Source: Telmatactis stephensoni (taxonomy: Eukaryota > Cnidaria > Anthozoa > Actiniaria > Isophelliidae). Taken from it: 64,000 nt of DNA. The notes under the pieces were generated by a model that was given only the letters and a program-made list of their open reading frames with translations, did no database searches and was not told the origin of the DNA. This document shows, one piece after another, positions 1 through 12,700 of the stretch (position 1 is its first letter; every line of letters starts with the position of its first letter). The DNA is taken from NCBI GenBank assembly GCA_029948255.1, contig JALIZF010001576.1:365844-429843 (forward strand), written 5' to 3'. Made by a program: the position numbers and the translations under genes.

Positions 1-139
1 TTGACTATTTGGTACACTCAAACAGACCATAATACTAAGAGAGCGAATCCTCATTTGGCCGCGCGCCGAGACTACCTGTTGAGTAGCACCCGTGCCTGTT
101 TTTATCCGTGCCTTGTCAATTTTGTCGTAGTGTAAATGG

Positions 140-475
140 GGTTTAAAAAGATCCTTTATCATATATTTATTTATTCGTTTGTTTGTTTGTTTATATATTT
201 ATTTATCTATACATTTCATTTATTTATTTATTTATTTGTTCTTTCATTAATTTTTTTATATATTCATTTATTCATTCATTCATACCATATTTATTCATTC
301 ATTTATTTATTCATTAATTAATTAATTAATTTATTTGTTTATTCATTCATTCATAGATTCATTAATTCATTGATTCATTTATTCGTTCTTTCGTTCGTTC
401 GTTCGTTCGTTCATTCATTTATTTATTCATTTATCTATTTGCAGTTTATTTATTTATTTATATATTATTTATTTT
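140..475. repeat. Degenerate (TTTA)/(ATTC) low-complexity tract
   Basis: AT-rich tetranucleotide-like tract made of interrupted TTTA, ATTC and GTTC repeats. The open frame across it is a by-product of the repeat and is not considered coding. The rest of 1-2626 shows no convincing gene: mostly AT-rich non-coding DNA with a hairpin at 751-894 and tRNA-like debris near 2050-2270. Confidence 0.8.
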
Positions 476-750
476 AATAAGTATACTATATTTCTATCTA
501 TTGCTTTAAGAATATCTATGCTGTCTGATATCTATCTATATTGACTTTCAATCATTATTCTTTGAGATTTTTTTTTTTTTTTTGAGTCAAAAATTAAAAA
601 GCGGGGCTGACGACTTTGAGAAAGTCTAATTTATGCTCTGCCCTCAATAAATTTTTCGTACACCAAATTTAAGGCCGCATGAAGTTGTTAAGGTAATTCC
701 GTATAGAAATTAAATCGAACGTAGATTTTTAATTCAAATTTCACGCTTAG

Positions 751-894
751 CCTGCGAGCAGAGGCAATTTCCCTCCCTCTTCTACGAAACAAGGAAAATT
801 ATTTTGATCGATTTTATATTTGGATACAAATTAAAATAAATTTTCCTTTTTTTCGTAGAAGAGAAGAGGGAAAAAAATTGCCTCTGCTCGCAGG
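751..894. repeat. Foldback (inverted-repeat) element
   Basis: Two roughly 50-bp arms, starting CCTGCGAGCAGAGGCAATTT and ending in its complement, flank an AT-rich loop. Typical of a small non-autonomous hairpin element (MITE-like). No coding capacity. Confidence 0.75.
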
Positions 895-2049
895 GTTAAC
901 TAAGCTTTAATGATTCCAAAAATCAAATGAATTAATTACAATTAAGGGGGTAACCGTGTTCGTTTTTCGCTAGATGGAGATAATTTTTTAGCATTTTTGA
1001 GGCCGTGCGCCAACTTGACGCGCGCTGACACTTTGAAAACTAAAAATTTACAAGTTTCCTTGCAGTTTTAACTTGCAAAGCTTAAAAATATTATTCTTGA
1101 AACCTCGTAAAAATTTAGCAATTTTCATGATCATTAATCTGTGCCAATCTTGACAGGTTAAAGCGAAAAAAACGTTCGTTTGAATTTTTTTCGGGCCCGG
1201 TGTCGTTTCAAAGGTTGCTCAAAAATTCAAATTCAAATTCAAGAGGGTCTATCACGCTTATATACCAATGGGCATGCAAAGCCACCCGTCGCGCTCCCGT
1301 ACGTTGTAACCCAGTAACTACTGAAAGTTGTAACGTGTTTGTAACCAGATTTTACTGGCCTTTGTAAACGACTATAGAACTATAGTACTTAGTATCCTTT
1401 GGTTTCGAACATGGAACGCCTGTACATGTACGCATTCCTTGCAGTTATTCGTAACCTATCATGGCAAACTTTATAAAAGTTATTAAGTCGAATGCGCGCA
1501 CGATCGACACGTGAAATTTCTTCAGCTAGTAATTTTAGACGTACATATTTCCAAAAGTCCAATATTTAAACTACTGACTTACTAAACAATGTACGACACC
1601 TGACAAATCACAGTAACTACTGACTTACAAGACAATGTATTACACCTGAGTTAAGGAAAATAAAACATACTTTCTTGAAGTAAAAAGAATAAAAGAAACA
1701 GTCGGTACTTAGCATTATTACAAAAGAAATGATCATCTTTGCCTTGAGTGTGGGTTTTGTGTAAACACAGGTCGCTAGTCTTGTATCTTGAAATCCTCAT
1801 TTTTTGCTCGGTATATCTTTGTTCACATTCTGTACTTGGATATTCTTTGTGGTTTTAGAGTTGGTATAATATAAGCTGAAATATAAGTCGCTTTTGTATA
1901 GATAGGTAGCTTGTTTGGCTTAAGTTTCACGATAAGCTAGTTTCACGATAAATTCGCGGTATCTCAACAAATGCCCTTTTGCGTGGATATATATTTCCCG
2001 ATCAAGACGACAACACGCATGCGTGGACATTTTGACGACCAAGACGTCA

Positions 2050-2270
2050 AGTAAGAATTGCTTTGTCGAGTGTGAAATAAAAACTCGGAAAGTACCGAGC
2101 CTTAGCGTGGCTTGAACTCACGACCTCCGGATTTTCGCGGATACTATACTGTGTGCTTCGTCGAGTGTGAAATAAAACTCGGAAAAATTCCGAGCCCTCG
2201 GAGTGGTTTCGGAACCCATCGATTTTTTCGAGTCTTTATTTCGCATGCACTCGACGAAGCATACATTATA
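2050..2270 (-). repeat. tRNA-derived SINE-like debris
   Basis: Read on the minus strand, the segment around 2095-2135 holds a B-box-like GTGAGTTCAAGCC in a tRNA-like context. It is flanked by repeated pieces of the type TCGAGTGTGAAATAAA. This looks like degraded or rearranged SINE sequence. The overlapping short open frames are not supported as genes. Confidence 0.35.
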
Positions 2271-2668
2271 ATTCTAACATCTTTCCGAATGACAATTCCA
2301 TTCATGAATTGTTTGTTGTTTTTGGAAATTGTTCGGTGGTGCGTTTCCCGAAAGACGTTTAGCAAGTTATCATTTTCTATGATTGTACAGGCAAGAATAC
2401 GAGTACTGCTTGCGCACTTAATGTTCTAGTGTATAACGGGCCTGTAACAGAGTGTGCACCGCGTGTCTCCACCTCTGCAACTTTCAGGCTTAGGATCGAG
2501 TTCTACTTCTTCAACGTCTACTTCAACGTTTCACGCAATATATTTGCATGGGTGGACACATGGTACAACTGTGTTGCGCGCAGTGTTGCCAGAAAATGGA
2601 CGTACATCATTTGTCCGGGCTTTAAAGGTGGTGTTACACGAGACAATTCATAACTAGCCGTTTCTAAG

Positions 2669-2836
2669 GGCTAGTTTTCACTAGCGACATAAGCATAAGC
2701 AACATACGCAGACTCAGTATCAAGGCAATGCTCATTAGCAGTGCTTGTCTTTTTTTCACACCTATGTGATAAATACAATACTGAGTCTGCGTATGTTGCT
2801 TATGCTTATGCTAATGTAGCTAGTGAAAACCAGGCT
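2669..2836. repeat. Foldback element
   Basis: Arms of about 55 bp built on GTTTTCACTAG and CATAAGCATAAGCAACATA pair with their complements at 2776-2836. A degenerate relative lies at 41215-41350 in a FIG4 intron. Confidence 0.7.
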
Positions 2837-2957
2837 TTACAGCATATACTGCATTATTCAAAATGTTTTCAAACAGGTTGACTAGTTGATACAACAACCA
2901 ACAACACAAGTTTTAAGAAATGTATAAAAGTATAAATACATTTTATTGAAATTTATT

Positions 2958-3103
2958 AGAGTGATCGCACTTAACCCATGAAAAAGTACAAAATCTAAAT
3001 AGTACTAAATAGCACCAAATCCTTAATTTGTTTTCCATTGTTTAATAGTGCTATTTAGCATTATTTAGCTAGTACAATTTCACGGGTTAAGTGCAGTCAC
3101 TCT
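2958..3103. repeat. Foldback element
   Basis: Left arm GAGTGATCGCACTTAACCC pairs with GGGTTAAGTGCAGTCACTC. Internal parts (AGTACTAAATAG) resemble the element at 17317-17462, suggesting one family. Confidence 0.7.
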
Positions 3104-3828
3104 ACCTTTTCAAACAATCACAGTCTTTGCATTGATTATAAAAGAAATTGATATATATAAAAATATGAATCGCACCCTGTGGCGGATAAAGAATACTTTT
3201 GTATTATAAATCTACCTATCTCGCAACTGCTCCCAGTTGTCGCATGGTGAGTGCAGTTGTTATCTTGGCATAATTTTAAGTGATATGCCGCGCTGACCAT
3301 TAATTGCGATCATTCCAAACATATTTCAATGACGTCACGAATCATCGTTCAATCTACGTCTAAAAAGTCGAGTTCAGAGCTGGTCTATAAACACGCCGCG
3401 CATGACACACAGGAATCCCACTGCAAGATTAGTGTCGCTGCTCGCCTCGCTCGCAGCAATAACAACCTGTCGCGAAAAGAATTGTTGATATCACAGGGGT
3501 TGCTACACAGAACGATTTTCCTTGCAACATCAACATGCGTCGGACGCGTGCGACAGCTCTGTTTGAGCATTGATTTTGGTTTTATTTTATAAGACACTTT
3601 TAAATTTGATTTCCAAAGAATTGGTTTTCTTTGGATGAAAACTATAGGTTTTTTGGCCTATCACTTTCATCCAAACGTACTTCTTTTCGCTTGCCTGCTA
3701 TTATCTTATTTCGCTATCAGCCGCCATTTTGTTGCGCGAAAAATCGACGTGCCGTTGCTGCAAATCGTCTCGTGTACGTAACACCGCCAAAATGTCACAC
3801 AACATAACGCGCGCGTTTTAATCTATTG

Positions 3829-3834
3829 TTTATT
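3829..3834 (-). terminator. Polyadenylation signal of the P450 gene
   Basis: AATAAA on the minus strand about 46 nt downstream of the P450 stop codon; a plausible cleavage/polyadenylation hexamer. Confidence 0.5.
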
Positions 3835-3879
3835 CTCTCCCGATTTGGTAAAAGTTTTTAGCATTTCTTCAAGCTGGTA

Positions 3880-5400
3880 CTATCTTCTTTTGACGACTAC
3901 TTGTTCAATTCTGGGTTGTAAAACTGCTCCGCCTGGTAATGGCTGTAACGACGGCAAGTCGTTTTGTGCTGGGTTTTCAAATGTGTAGCTTTGTAAAAGA
4001 TTGGACAAAAATAGAAAGAGTTCACAGCGCGCCAGTACTTCACCCATACAAGCTCGAGGGCCAGCTCCAAAGGGCAGAAAACAGTCTCCATCAGGGTACA
4101 CAAATTTTCCTTCCTCGTTAAGAAACCTATCTGGATGAAAAGTATAAGGGTCCTTCCATATAGAGCGGTCATGATGAAGGGCCCAAATGTTAACTATCAC
4201 GGACGTCCCCTGAGGAATAAAGTGCCGTTGTAAGACGGTATCAACGGTGGTTTTGTGAGGTACTGAAAGAGGTAGGATGCTTGCGTATCGTAGTGTTTCG
4301 CAGATGAAGGCATCAAGGTACGGTAAAGATTTGCGTACGTCTAGAGTAATAGCACCATATCTCCCGACCTTGCTGTCGATTTCCTCATGAAGTTTGCGTT
4401 GAACTTCGGGAAAATGGAGAAGATACAACACCGACCATACTAGCGTAGTTGCGGCGGTCTCAGACCCAGCTATGAATAACGTTGTTATTGAAGTAACTAT
4501 GTGTCTCTCTCCTAAGTATTCTAGATCACTCGAGTTCTCTAATTCTGCCTCATATTTTGCATTCAATATTAAATCTGTATAGTCACGCAAATTCTCCTTG
4601 TCAAAAGTCCCTTGATGTTCGCGTATTTTTCTCAGTAGAATTGCGCGCCATTGGTCATTAGTTATTTGAAGTTGTTTGACATTACCACTTACTGGCAATA
4701 CAAACCTTAAAATCGGAAATAAATCGACCAGACCTTGGCCCGCCACGACGCTCAGCCGGAACAGTTCGGCTTGTAATCGGAACATTTGGAGGAATTCAGC
4801 ATCTCCGACATCATAACGGGAATTAAATATTTTAGTGCAGATTACATTCATAACTGATAGCCCTATTTCCAATTTGATAGAAACCGGGTTTTGCCCTGCT
4901 TTATCAAACCTCTTAAACAAGTCGGTGATTTCTCGCTGAATTATCTCCACATAGCGGTTCGTTCCAAAGACTTTGATAACTTGGTGAGCAAGCCGTCTAT
5001 GTACTTTCCAATGAGCTCCATAATCAATTAGTACGAGTGGAATATCGTCTCGTAAGGCAATTTTATAGAAATACATGGAAGGTCTACCAGCAAAGTTCAC
5101 CGGGTTTCTGACCAATCCTTCCCTTATGGCATTACCACTGAGCACAACAACCAAATTACCACCGATGTAAACACGAAAAACATGACCAAATCTCTTGGCT
5201 AGGTTGGTTAGAGTCAGATGAAGTTCAGCTCCCAAAATGTGAAGATTTCCAATCAAAGGAAGTGGAAAAGGTCCAGGCGGTAATCCAGGGCCTCTAAATT
5301 TGAAAATATAGTAATAGATGAGAACCGAAGCCGTCACAGTTATAAAGATAATCGCCAACATTCTTGACATTCTTCTTTGAAAGAATCGGAACTCAACCAC
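3880..5400 (-). CDS. Cytochrome P450 (CYP2-clan-like), intronless
   Basis: A single 506-codon open frame, the normal length of a microsomal P450. The N terminus has a hydrophobic anchor (about residues 14-33) followed by the Pro-rich hinge GLPPGPFPLPLIGN. Family landmarks occur in order: the I-helix oxygen-binding motif FIAGSETAATTL, the K-helix ExxR (ETLRY), the PERF-like FHPDRF and the heme loop FGAGPRACMG, with Cys451 as the thiolate ligand. The overall sequence resembles the CYP2 clan (CYP1/2/17/21-like), but the subfamily and substrate cannot be told; steroid, xenobiotic or fatty-acid oxidation are all possible. The first Met was chosen, though Met11 or Met14 would also keep the anchor. 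The absence of introns, unlike its neighbours, suggests origin by retroposition or an intron-poor family. An AATAAA on the minus strand at 3829-3834 lies about 46 bp past the stop. Confidence 0.93.
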   Translation of the reverse strand: MVEFRFFQRRMSRMLAIIFITVTASVLIYYYIFKFRGPGLPPGPFPLPLIGNLHILGAELHLTLTNLAKRFGHVFRVYIGGNLVVVLSGNAIREGLVRNPVNFAGRPSMYFYKIALRDDIPLVLIDYGAHWKVHRRLAHQVIKVFGTNRYVEIIQREITDLFKRFDKAGQNPVSIKLEIGLSVMNVICTKIFNSRYDVGDAEFLQMFRLQAELFRLSVVAGQGLVDLFPILRFVLPVSGNVKQLQITNDQWRAILLRKIREHQGTFDKENLRDYTDLILNAKYEAELENSSDLEYLGERHIVTSITTLFIAGSETAATTLVWSVLYLLHFPEVQRKLHEEIDSKVGRYGAITLDVRKSLPYLDAFICETLRYASILPLSVPHKTTVDTVLQRHFIPQGTSVIVNIWALHHDRSIWKDPYTFHPDRFLNEEGKFVYPDGDCFLPFGAGPRACMGEVLARCELFLFLSNLLQSYTFENPAQNDLPSLQPLPGGAVLQPRIEQVVVKRR

Positions 5401-5545
5401 ACTGCGTCATATCCGGAGAAAAGCCGGTTACTCATTTTCTCTCCCCCAGTCCCCTAACGAGGGTCGCGGTGCACTTAATTTTCCTGATTTTAAACGTTTT
5501 TAGCGAAAACCTACATAGCATTCAGTTGATGTGTTAGGAGCCCAC

Positions 5546-5700
5546 GAATGATAATAATGAAAACTTTATTCATATGTTTTATCTCATAAAATACAATTGT
5601 AAATCTCACTTAATTAACAGGTAATTTACAACTGGCTAAAAAAATATATATAATATCTTTAAAGCTACATATTATATTTATATAACAAGTTTAAAATTTC

Positions 5701-5782
<82 letters not shown>

Positions 5783-5970
5783 GTAATAAGTGTATTATCT
5801 CATAGGTTACGCTTCGCGCCCTATGCGGAATTGTATATGCATATAGTTGTTTTTTAATAAACTGCATAATAATAATAATAATAACCTTTATTTAACGTGG
5901 TCAAGTACACTTAGCTCAATACAAGTATATCGCTAATTCTCAGGAACTGCCACAACACAAAATTAAAATA
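5546..5970 (-). repeat. (AAT)n microsatellite with retroelement-like tails
   Basis: A perfect AAT run at 5701-5783 is flanked on both sides by minus-strand sequences of the type AATAAAG...TTATTATT. Such sequences typically form 3' ends of non-LTR retroelements with trinucleotide tails. No reverse transcriptase frame remains. Similar tails are seen on the plus strand near 14915, 15095 and 23230. Confidence 0.55.
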
Positions 5971-6750
5971 TAAAATAAAGATGATATAACAAATAATTTA
6001 TATTAAAAATTGTTACAAATACTAAAATCGCTTAAAATTTAAAATTCGTATTGTATTCATATAATTTATTGTATTCTATTGCCGTAGCAAGCCTTGAAAA
6101 ACTGGGGGGGGGGGGGGGCGGCACACAGTCACTTTGCATCACGTGATGCATAATTAACATTTATTTTTTATCAGTATAACTTTTTTTTCTGTTTAATTTT
6201 TTTAATATTCTCACAAAAACCGGGGGGGGGGAGGGGAGAAAAGCATGAGCCCCCCTCCCCCATTCGCTGTGGGCACTACGTCCCTGGTTTTATGTGTTGT
6301 TTGTTTATATATTGTTATGAATAATGCCTACGGATATTTTCGTGGAAGAAAGTTTTCCCGAGACAGAAGTAGCCTGTCAAAATCCAAAATCTACCAGGTT
6401 AACTATTTGAAGTCTATTTTAAGTCCATTCAGGAAGTATTTTTGCGTGGCTTGTTGCGACAAATTAATTTTTAGACTGTCAAATCCGATTGCAGCGAAGT
6501 CGGGGTTCCTGTGGTGTAGTCCTGATAACTTTTGCTCCTTGTTAAAAGCGATTTAGCGTTTTACACACACAAAAGTGAAAAATTGGAAGCGAATTCACAC
6601 ACTATTTGGATTATGTTACTGTTTCCAGGTTTTTATATAGCATTTGATATCTATATCCGATCCAATGCCGGCGATATCCCACAAACCCCCAGGGTACCCC
6701 AACTAGGAAAGCTTGTCCAAATATCATTTCAGTCGGCTCGAGCCGGTAAA

Positions 6751-9700
6751 ATGGCCGGGAAAGAAACTAATCGAGGGAAGTTTCCCAGCTTGTTGATATT
6801 ACTGCAAGGTCTTTTATTAATTCTGTTTGTAGTTTTTGTTGAATATGATCCAGAAACGCTACCAAACGCAAAAGATCGGACCATCATCGATGCTAAATAT
6901 CCTGGTAGGTTAAAATCTTGACTAAGCTTAACTCGAGTAGACCCCCAAAAAAATTTATTTTAAGCTTATTTCTCTTCTACAATTGACAGGATGTTCAACT
7001 CATGACTTACACTAACTATAAAATGACATATTGAGACAAACTACTAGAATGCAAGATCAAACAGTGGTTTCTGAACTTTGTTTTGATTTTAATAGTTTTT
7101 CAAGATGTCCATTCTCTGGTTGTTGTTGGTTTTGGACTCCTAATGATCTTTTTAAAGAAGTACGGATTTAGTGGCCTTGGATATACTTTCTTAACAGCAG
7201 CTATAACTATTCAGTGGGCTACAATGATGGAGGGATTTCTAAACATGACAAATGATAAAATTCAACTGAGTATAAATAGGTAAGCTTAAGTTGAGCAAAA
7301 TGTCAGAACACCGAGTACTTACGAATTAAGTTCCGTTGGCCGCATGCGAATTTTCTAATGTTAAAATAATACAAAAATCAATATTACTATGGAGAGAACT
7401 TTTTTCTTTTCAATATGATATACAAATTTGAAAGTGCCTGAAATTTGCATATATTAACGAGGGTCCCCTATTAAATAGCCCGCCCTTTGCCAAATGAAAT
7501 CACGCAAAAATATTTTTCACGCGTCACGGATAATTAAAAAATCTTTTTCACGTTCAGAAGAAAAATCAAAAATTTGCTTTCACGTGGATACAAAAAGATT
7601 TTAGAACTAAATCACATTTCACATCAAAATAAATCAGTCATTCAAAATGTTTTTGCCAGCTTAATTGCTAAAGGTGCTGTTACACGGTGCAATTTTTATC
7701 GCAATTTTCAACTGCAACGCTGATGAAGTTTTTTACAACAATTATTTGAGATAAAAGTTAAAAAATCCTTTTCAAACAGGGCAACAGAACGAGTGCGCCG
7801 AAACGCGTCAACAGTGTGTCTGTCCTCTTATTGACACACTCTAATCAACCAATCAGATTGCGAGATTAGTGTCAAGTGTTATAAAACATAGCATTGCAAG
7901 TTGCTGGCGAGATGTCAGATGCTCGCAACTAGCTTGCAATGCAACTCTTTCTTGGTCTTTGATAAAATCAGATAAGTCAGCAGTCACGACACTCTGATTG
8001 GTCATTTGCAACAGAATTTGCATTGCAGGTTGCTGAATAGATGTTACACATCGTAATGTGCTTTGCAACATTGCATTGCAAGTTGCACAGAATGTTGGTA
8101 TAAACTCATTCTTAGAGGGGTGTCCATTTTAGAGGGAGTTTAAAGTAGATATATGTGATTTGGGCAGAAAGGGACCAGCCAATATGGATGTGCAAGTTAC
8201 AAAGAAAATGCTGCTCATATTCTGTGCACAATTCTGTGCATCTGATGATGACAATAAATTTCTTTGTTGCAGAAGTAGAAAGGCTTCTACTTGAGGTGCC
8301 AAAGAAAACCTGTTGCAAGAAGAGTGGTACTACAAATAACATTATTGCCCTGCAACTTGCAGCACAAAAATGTTGCACAAAATGTTGTGCAATGTTTTTG
8401 GCATTAATACAGACCATACCTCAACAACATAGACCCTAGCTCTTAGATTTTAAGTAGTTTACATTTTTCAATAAATGACCAGGCAAGTGCCTTTACATCA
8501 GTAACAAAACCTCTTTTTCCCCACCAGTCTGATTACAGGTGATCTTGCTGCCATCGCTGTCATCATTACATTTGGAGCCATCCTTGGGAAAACCAGTAAT
8601 TTGCAACTTTTGGTTATTGCTTTCTTTGAAGTTATTTATTACATTGTAAATAGAAACATTTGTACAAAGTATTTACAAGCTGTAGATCCAGGGGGATCCA
8701 TGTTTATTCACTTGTTTGGTTCATTTTTTGGTCTAATGCTGGCCAAGATGCTCTTCAACAAGAAAGCTGTTGCACACTATAATGAGATGTCAAGATACAC
8801 TTCTGATATATTTGCAGCTATTGGTAGGTCTCTAGAGTTATGTAAGAGTTAGGTCAAATATTGTATTTCACATATTATGCAGAATATTTAGATTTGTCTG
8901 ACAGTTCTTGGAAACAGCTAGGGTGCAACTGTGTTGTAATGTAATGGTTATTCAAAAAGTGTCAAGAAATGTTGACGTATCATACCTCCAGGGGCATAGG
9001 TGGTCATTTGGCAAAGGTCATCTAGGATCCCAGGGGGGGTACTCCGCATGATTTTGGATGGGGTGTTCCACTGGGATCCTATAACATTTTGGTTACCCTG
9101 TTTGTGACAGAAAAACCCATTGACATTGACATTGATTTTTATTCAGTACCAGAATTTACATTATAATACGTTTGTTAATATATATATATATATATACTGT
9201 ATGAATAAATAGTTGATAATACAAATATATTTACATATGATATATATATCATATATATTACAAGCTATCTATAATAACCATAGAGTTAATCGAGATATAT
9301 ACATGTAGCTTAATATATGTTGTTTAGAATTTATGTAATTGGGTCAAAGAAGTAACCAGAGAAAGAAAGAAAATTATAGAAAATAGAATTAAGTCAAATA
9401 TTGAACAGATATAGTTATTGATAATAAAATATTATCAATAACTATATTTTCAATATGACAGAAAAACCCAAATTCTCATACCCTGTTAATGACAAAGGAT
9501 GTAATTTTATATCCCTGTTAAAATGACCAATTATTGTTGTCACCTGAGTTAAGGGTTGGAGTGAGTAAAATTAGTTTCATAATGAGATGGTGGCGACAGC
9601 CAATAAGAACACCCACTATTTTGTACCACATATCCTATCTAATGTATCAGCTCAAGTAGAAAAGACAGTTAGCGAGGTAACGATAACAATTGATGGGAAA

Positions 9701-12700
9701 GTACCCTGAATATGACACAAAACTTATTATAAGAAATTGGAAAATGCATACCCTGCTTATGAGAGGAAACTCAAAAAACCTTACCCTGTTCAGCAGATCA
9801 TCCCCATATAATAAAATATATGGGAGTACCCCCCCCCCCCCCTCCCAGGTCTAGGATATTAAATAAATTAATTGAATAGCTACAGATTTGTTTGCTAATC
9901 CAAATTCAGTGGATAAAATTAATGTATTGAAACCAGTGGCACGTTGCATTTGTAACTGACATGACTATTGTTGTTGTTGTTATAGGGACTCTTTTCCTTT
10001 GGGTATACTGGCCAAGCTTGAATGTTATTCTTCTTGATGGCACCCTTCGTTACAGAGCTATTGTCAATACCTACTATGCTATAACTACAAGTTGTGTTAC
10101 AGCATTTGCATTTTCATCTCTGATCACCAAAGGCTCAAAACTAAGCATGGTAAATATAATTTACTTATTAATTATTGAAAGTAATTACATCTAACTAGCA
10201 TTTCAAGTTTTGTGCACCTCACAAAATTTTACATTCAAGCTGATTGGCTCACATAAGTGTGATATAGACCATTAGCCCACTATGTTTATGATTGTATTGC
10301 CATTACAGTTACAAGTTAGATAGTTTTGCCAGTTTAGTCAATCTCTTTCCTGAGCTTTCCTAGAATATGAGCATTTGACTAAATTAATGAGTGGATGAAT
10401 GGATGAACAAGTGAATGAACAAGTGAATGAATAAGGAATTGAAGAAAAGATTTTGTGAATGAATGAAGAAACAATTGAATGAGCAAAGTGATGAATGAGT
10501 GAATTTTATAGTAAATGGATGAAAGATGAACATTGAAGGAATGAATAAATTAACGTCAAATAAATGAATGAATGAACAGGTGAATGAATTATGAACATGT
10601 GCACAAATACATTAATATATTATATTATATTAAGTGAACAAGTAAACAAATGAATGAATGAATGAAAGAACCAGTGAATCATAAATTAATGAATGAACAA
10701 GAGAATGAATTACTGAATAGATGAATGAACAAATGACTGGACAAATGAATGAATGAGACTGACCAAATGTTACTTATTCTCTGTAGGTTCATGTACAGAA
10801 TGCAACATTAGCTGGTGGAGTGACGGTAGGGTCTATTGCCGCCATGATAATACAGCCTTGGGGTGCTATACTGATTGGTTTAGTTGGTGGCATTGTTAGT
10901 ACATTGGGATATAAGTATGTCCAGGTATGATAGAGTGGTAACATAGCCGTGGGGTGATATACTGATTGGTTTAGTTGGTGGCATTGTTAGTACATTGGGA
11001 TATAAGTACGTCCAGGTAAGATAGAGTGGTAACATAGCCGTGGGGTGCTATACTGATGATTGGTTTAGTTGGTGGCATTGTTAGTACCTTAGGATATAAG
11101 TATGTCCAGGTAAGATAGAGTGGTAACACAGCCTTGGGGTGCTATACTGATTGGTTTAGTTGGTGGCATTGTTAGTACATTGGGATATAAGTATGTCCAG
11201 GTAAGATAGAGTGGCAACATAGCCGTCGGGTGCTATACTGATTGGTTTAGTTGGTGGCATTGTTAGTACCTTAGGATATAAGTATGTCCAGGTAAGATAG
11301 AGTGGTAACATAGCCGTATGGTGCTATACTGATTGGTTTAGTTGGTGGCATTGTTAGTACATTGGGATATAAGTATGTCCAGGTAAGATAGAGTGCTATA
11401 CTGATTGGTTTAGTTGGTGGCATTGTTAGTACATTGGGCTATGAGTACGTCCAGGTAAGATAGAGTGGTAACATAGCCGTGGGGTGCTATACTGATTGGT
11501 TTAGTTGGTGGCATTGTTAGTACATTGGGATATAAGTATGTCCAGGTAAGATAGAGTGGTAACATAGCCTTGGGGTGCTATACTGATTGGTTTAGTTGGT
11601 GGCATTGTTAGTACATTAGGATATAAGTATGTCCAGGTAAGATAGAGTGGTAACATAGCCGTTGGGTGCCATACTGATTGGTTTAGTTGGTGGCATTGTT
11701 AGTACATTGGAATATAAGTATGTCCAGGTAAGATAGAGTGGTAACATAGCCTTGGGGTGCTATACTGATTGGTTTAGTTGGTGGCATTGTTAGTACATTG
11801 GGATATAAGTATGTCCAGGTAAGAAAGAGTGGTAACATAGCCTTGGGGTGCTATACTGATTGGTTTAGTTGGTGGCATTGTTAGTACATTAGGATATAAG
11901 TATGTCCAGGTAAGATAGAGTGGTAACATAGCCGTTGGGTGCCATACTGATTGGTTTAGTTGGTGGCATTGTTAGTACATTGGAATATAAGTATGTCCAG
12001 GTAAGATAGAGTGGTAACATAGCCTTGGGGTGCTATACTGATTGGTTTAGTTGGTGGCATTGTTAGTACCTTAGGATATAAGTATGTCCAGGTAAGATAG
12101 AGTGGTAACATAGCCGTGGGGTGCTATACTGATTGGTTTAGTTGGTGGAATTGTTAGTACATTGGGATATAAGTATGTCCAGGTATGATAGAGTGGTAAC
12201 ATAGCTGTGGGGTGCTATACTGATTGGTTTAGTTGGTGGCATTGTTAGTACATTAGGATATAAGTATGTCCAGGTATGATAGAGTGGTAACATAGCCGTG
12301 GGGTGCTATACTGATTGGTTTAGTTGGTGGCATTGTTGGTACATTGGGATATAAGTATGTCCAGGTATGATAGAGTGGTAACATAGCCGTAGGGTGCTAT
12401 ACTGATCGGTAATTAGCTTGTGGCATTGTTAGTACATTGGGATATAAGTATGTCCAGGTAAGATAGAGTGGTAACATAGCCGTGGGGTGCCATACTGATT
12501 GGTTTAGTTGGTGGCATTGTTAGTATCTAACGGGTGCTATACTGATTGGTTTAGTTGGTGGTATTGTTAGTACCTTAGGATATAAGTATGTCCAGGTAAG
12601 ATAGAGTGGTAACATAGCCGTGGGGTGATATACTGATTGGTTTAGTTGGTGGCATTGTTGGTACATTGGGATATAAGTATGTCCAGGTATGATAGAGTGT

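Larger units (their letters stand above)
2627..3788. mobile_element. Possible non-autonomous TIR element with nested hairpins
   Basis: The left end reads GGTGGTGTTACACGAGAC; the right end, reverse-complemented, reads GGCGGTGTTACGTACACGAG. These look like imperfect terminal inverted repeats about 1.16 kb apart. Two smaller foldbacks (2669-2836 and 2958-3103) lie inside. No transposase is visible and target duplications are unclear, so the boundaries are tentative. Confidence 0.4.

Noticed and set aside
2112..2657. Short plus-strand frames near 2.1-2.7 kb
   Set aside because: They lie over SINE-like debris and the end of a TIR element; no recognisable protein.
8112..8439. Overlapping frames of about 100 codons on both strands in Rh intron 2
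   Set aside because: Mirror-image frames over inverted-repeat DNA, without domain or splice support.
10850..12700. Rh array read as repeated full exons (exon duplication for alternative splicing)
   Set aside because: The copies contain only the 3' part of the exon, lack a proper polypyrimidine tract and acceptor, and the unit length is not a multiple of three.
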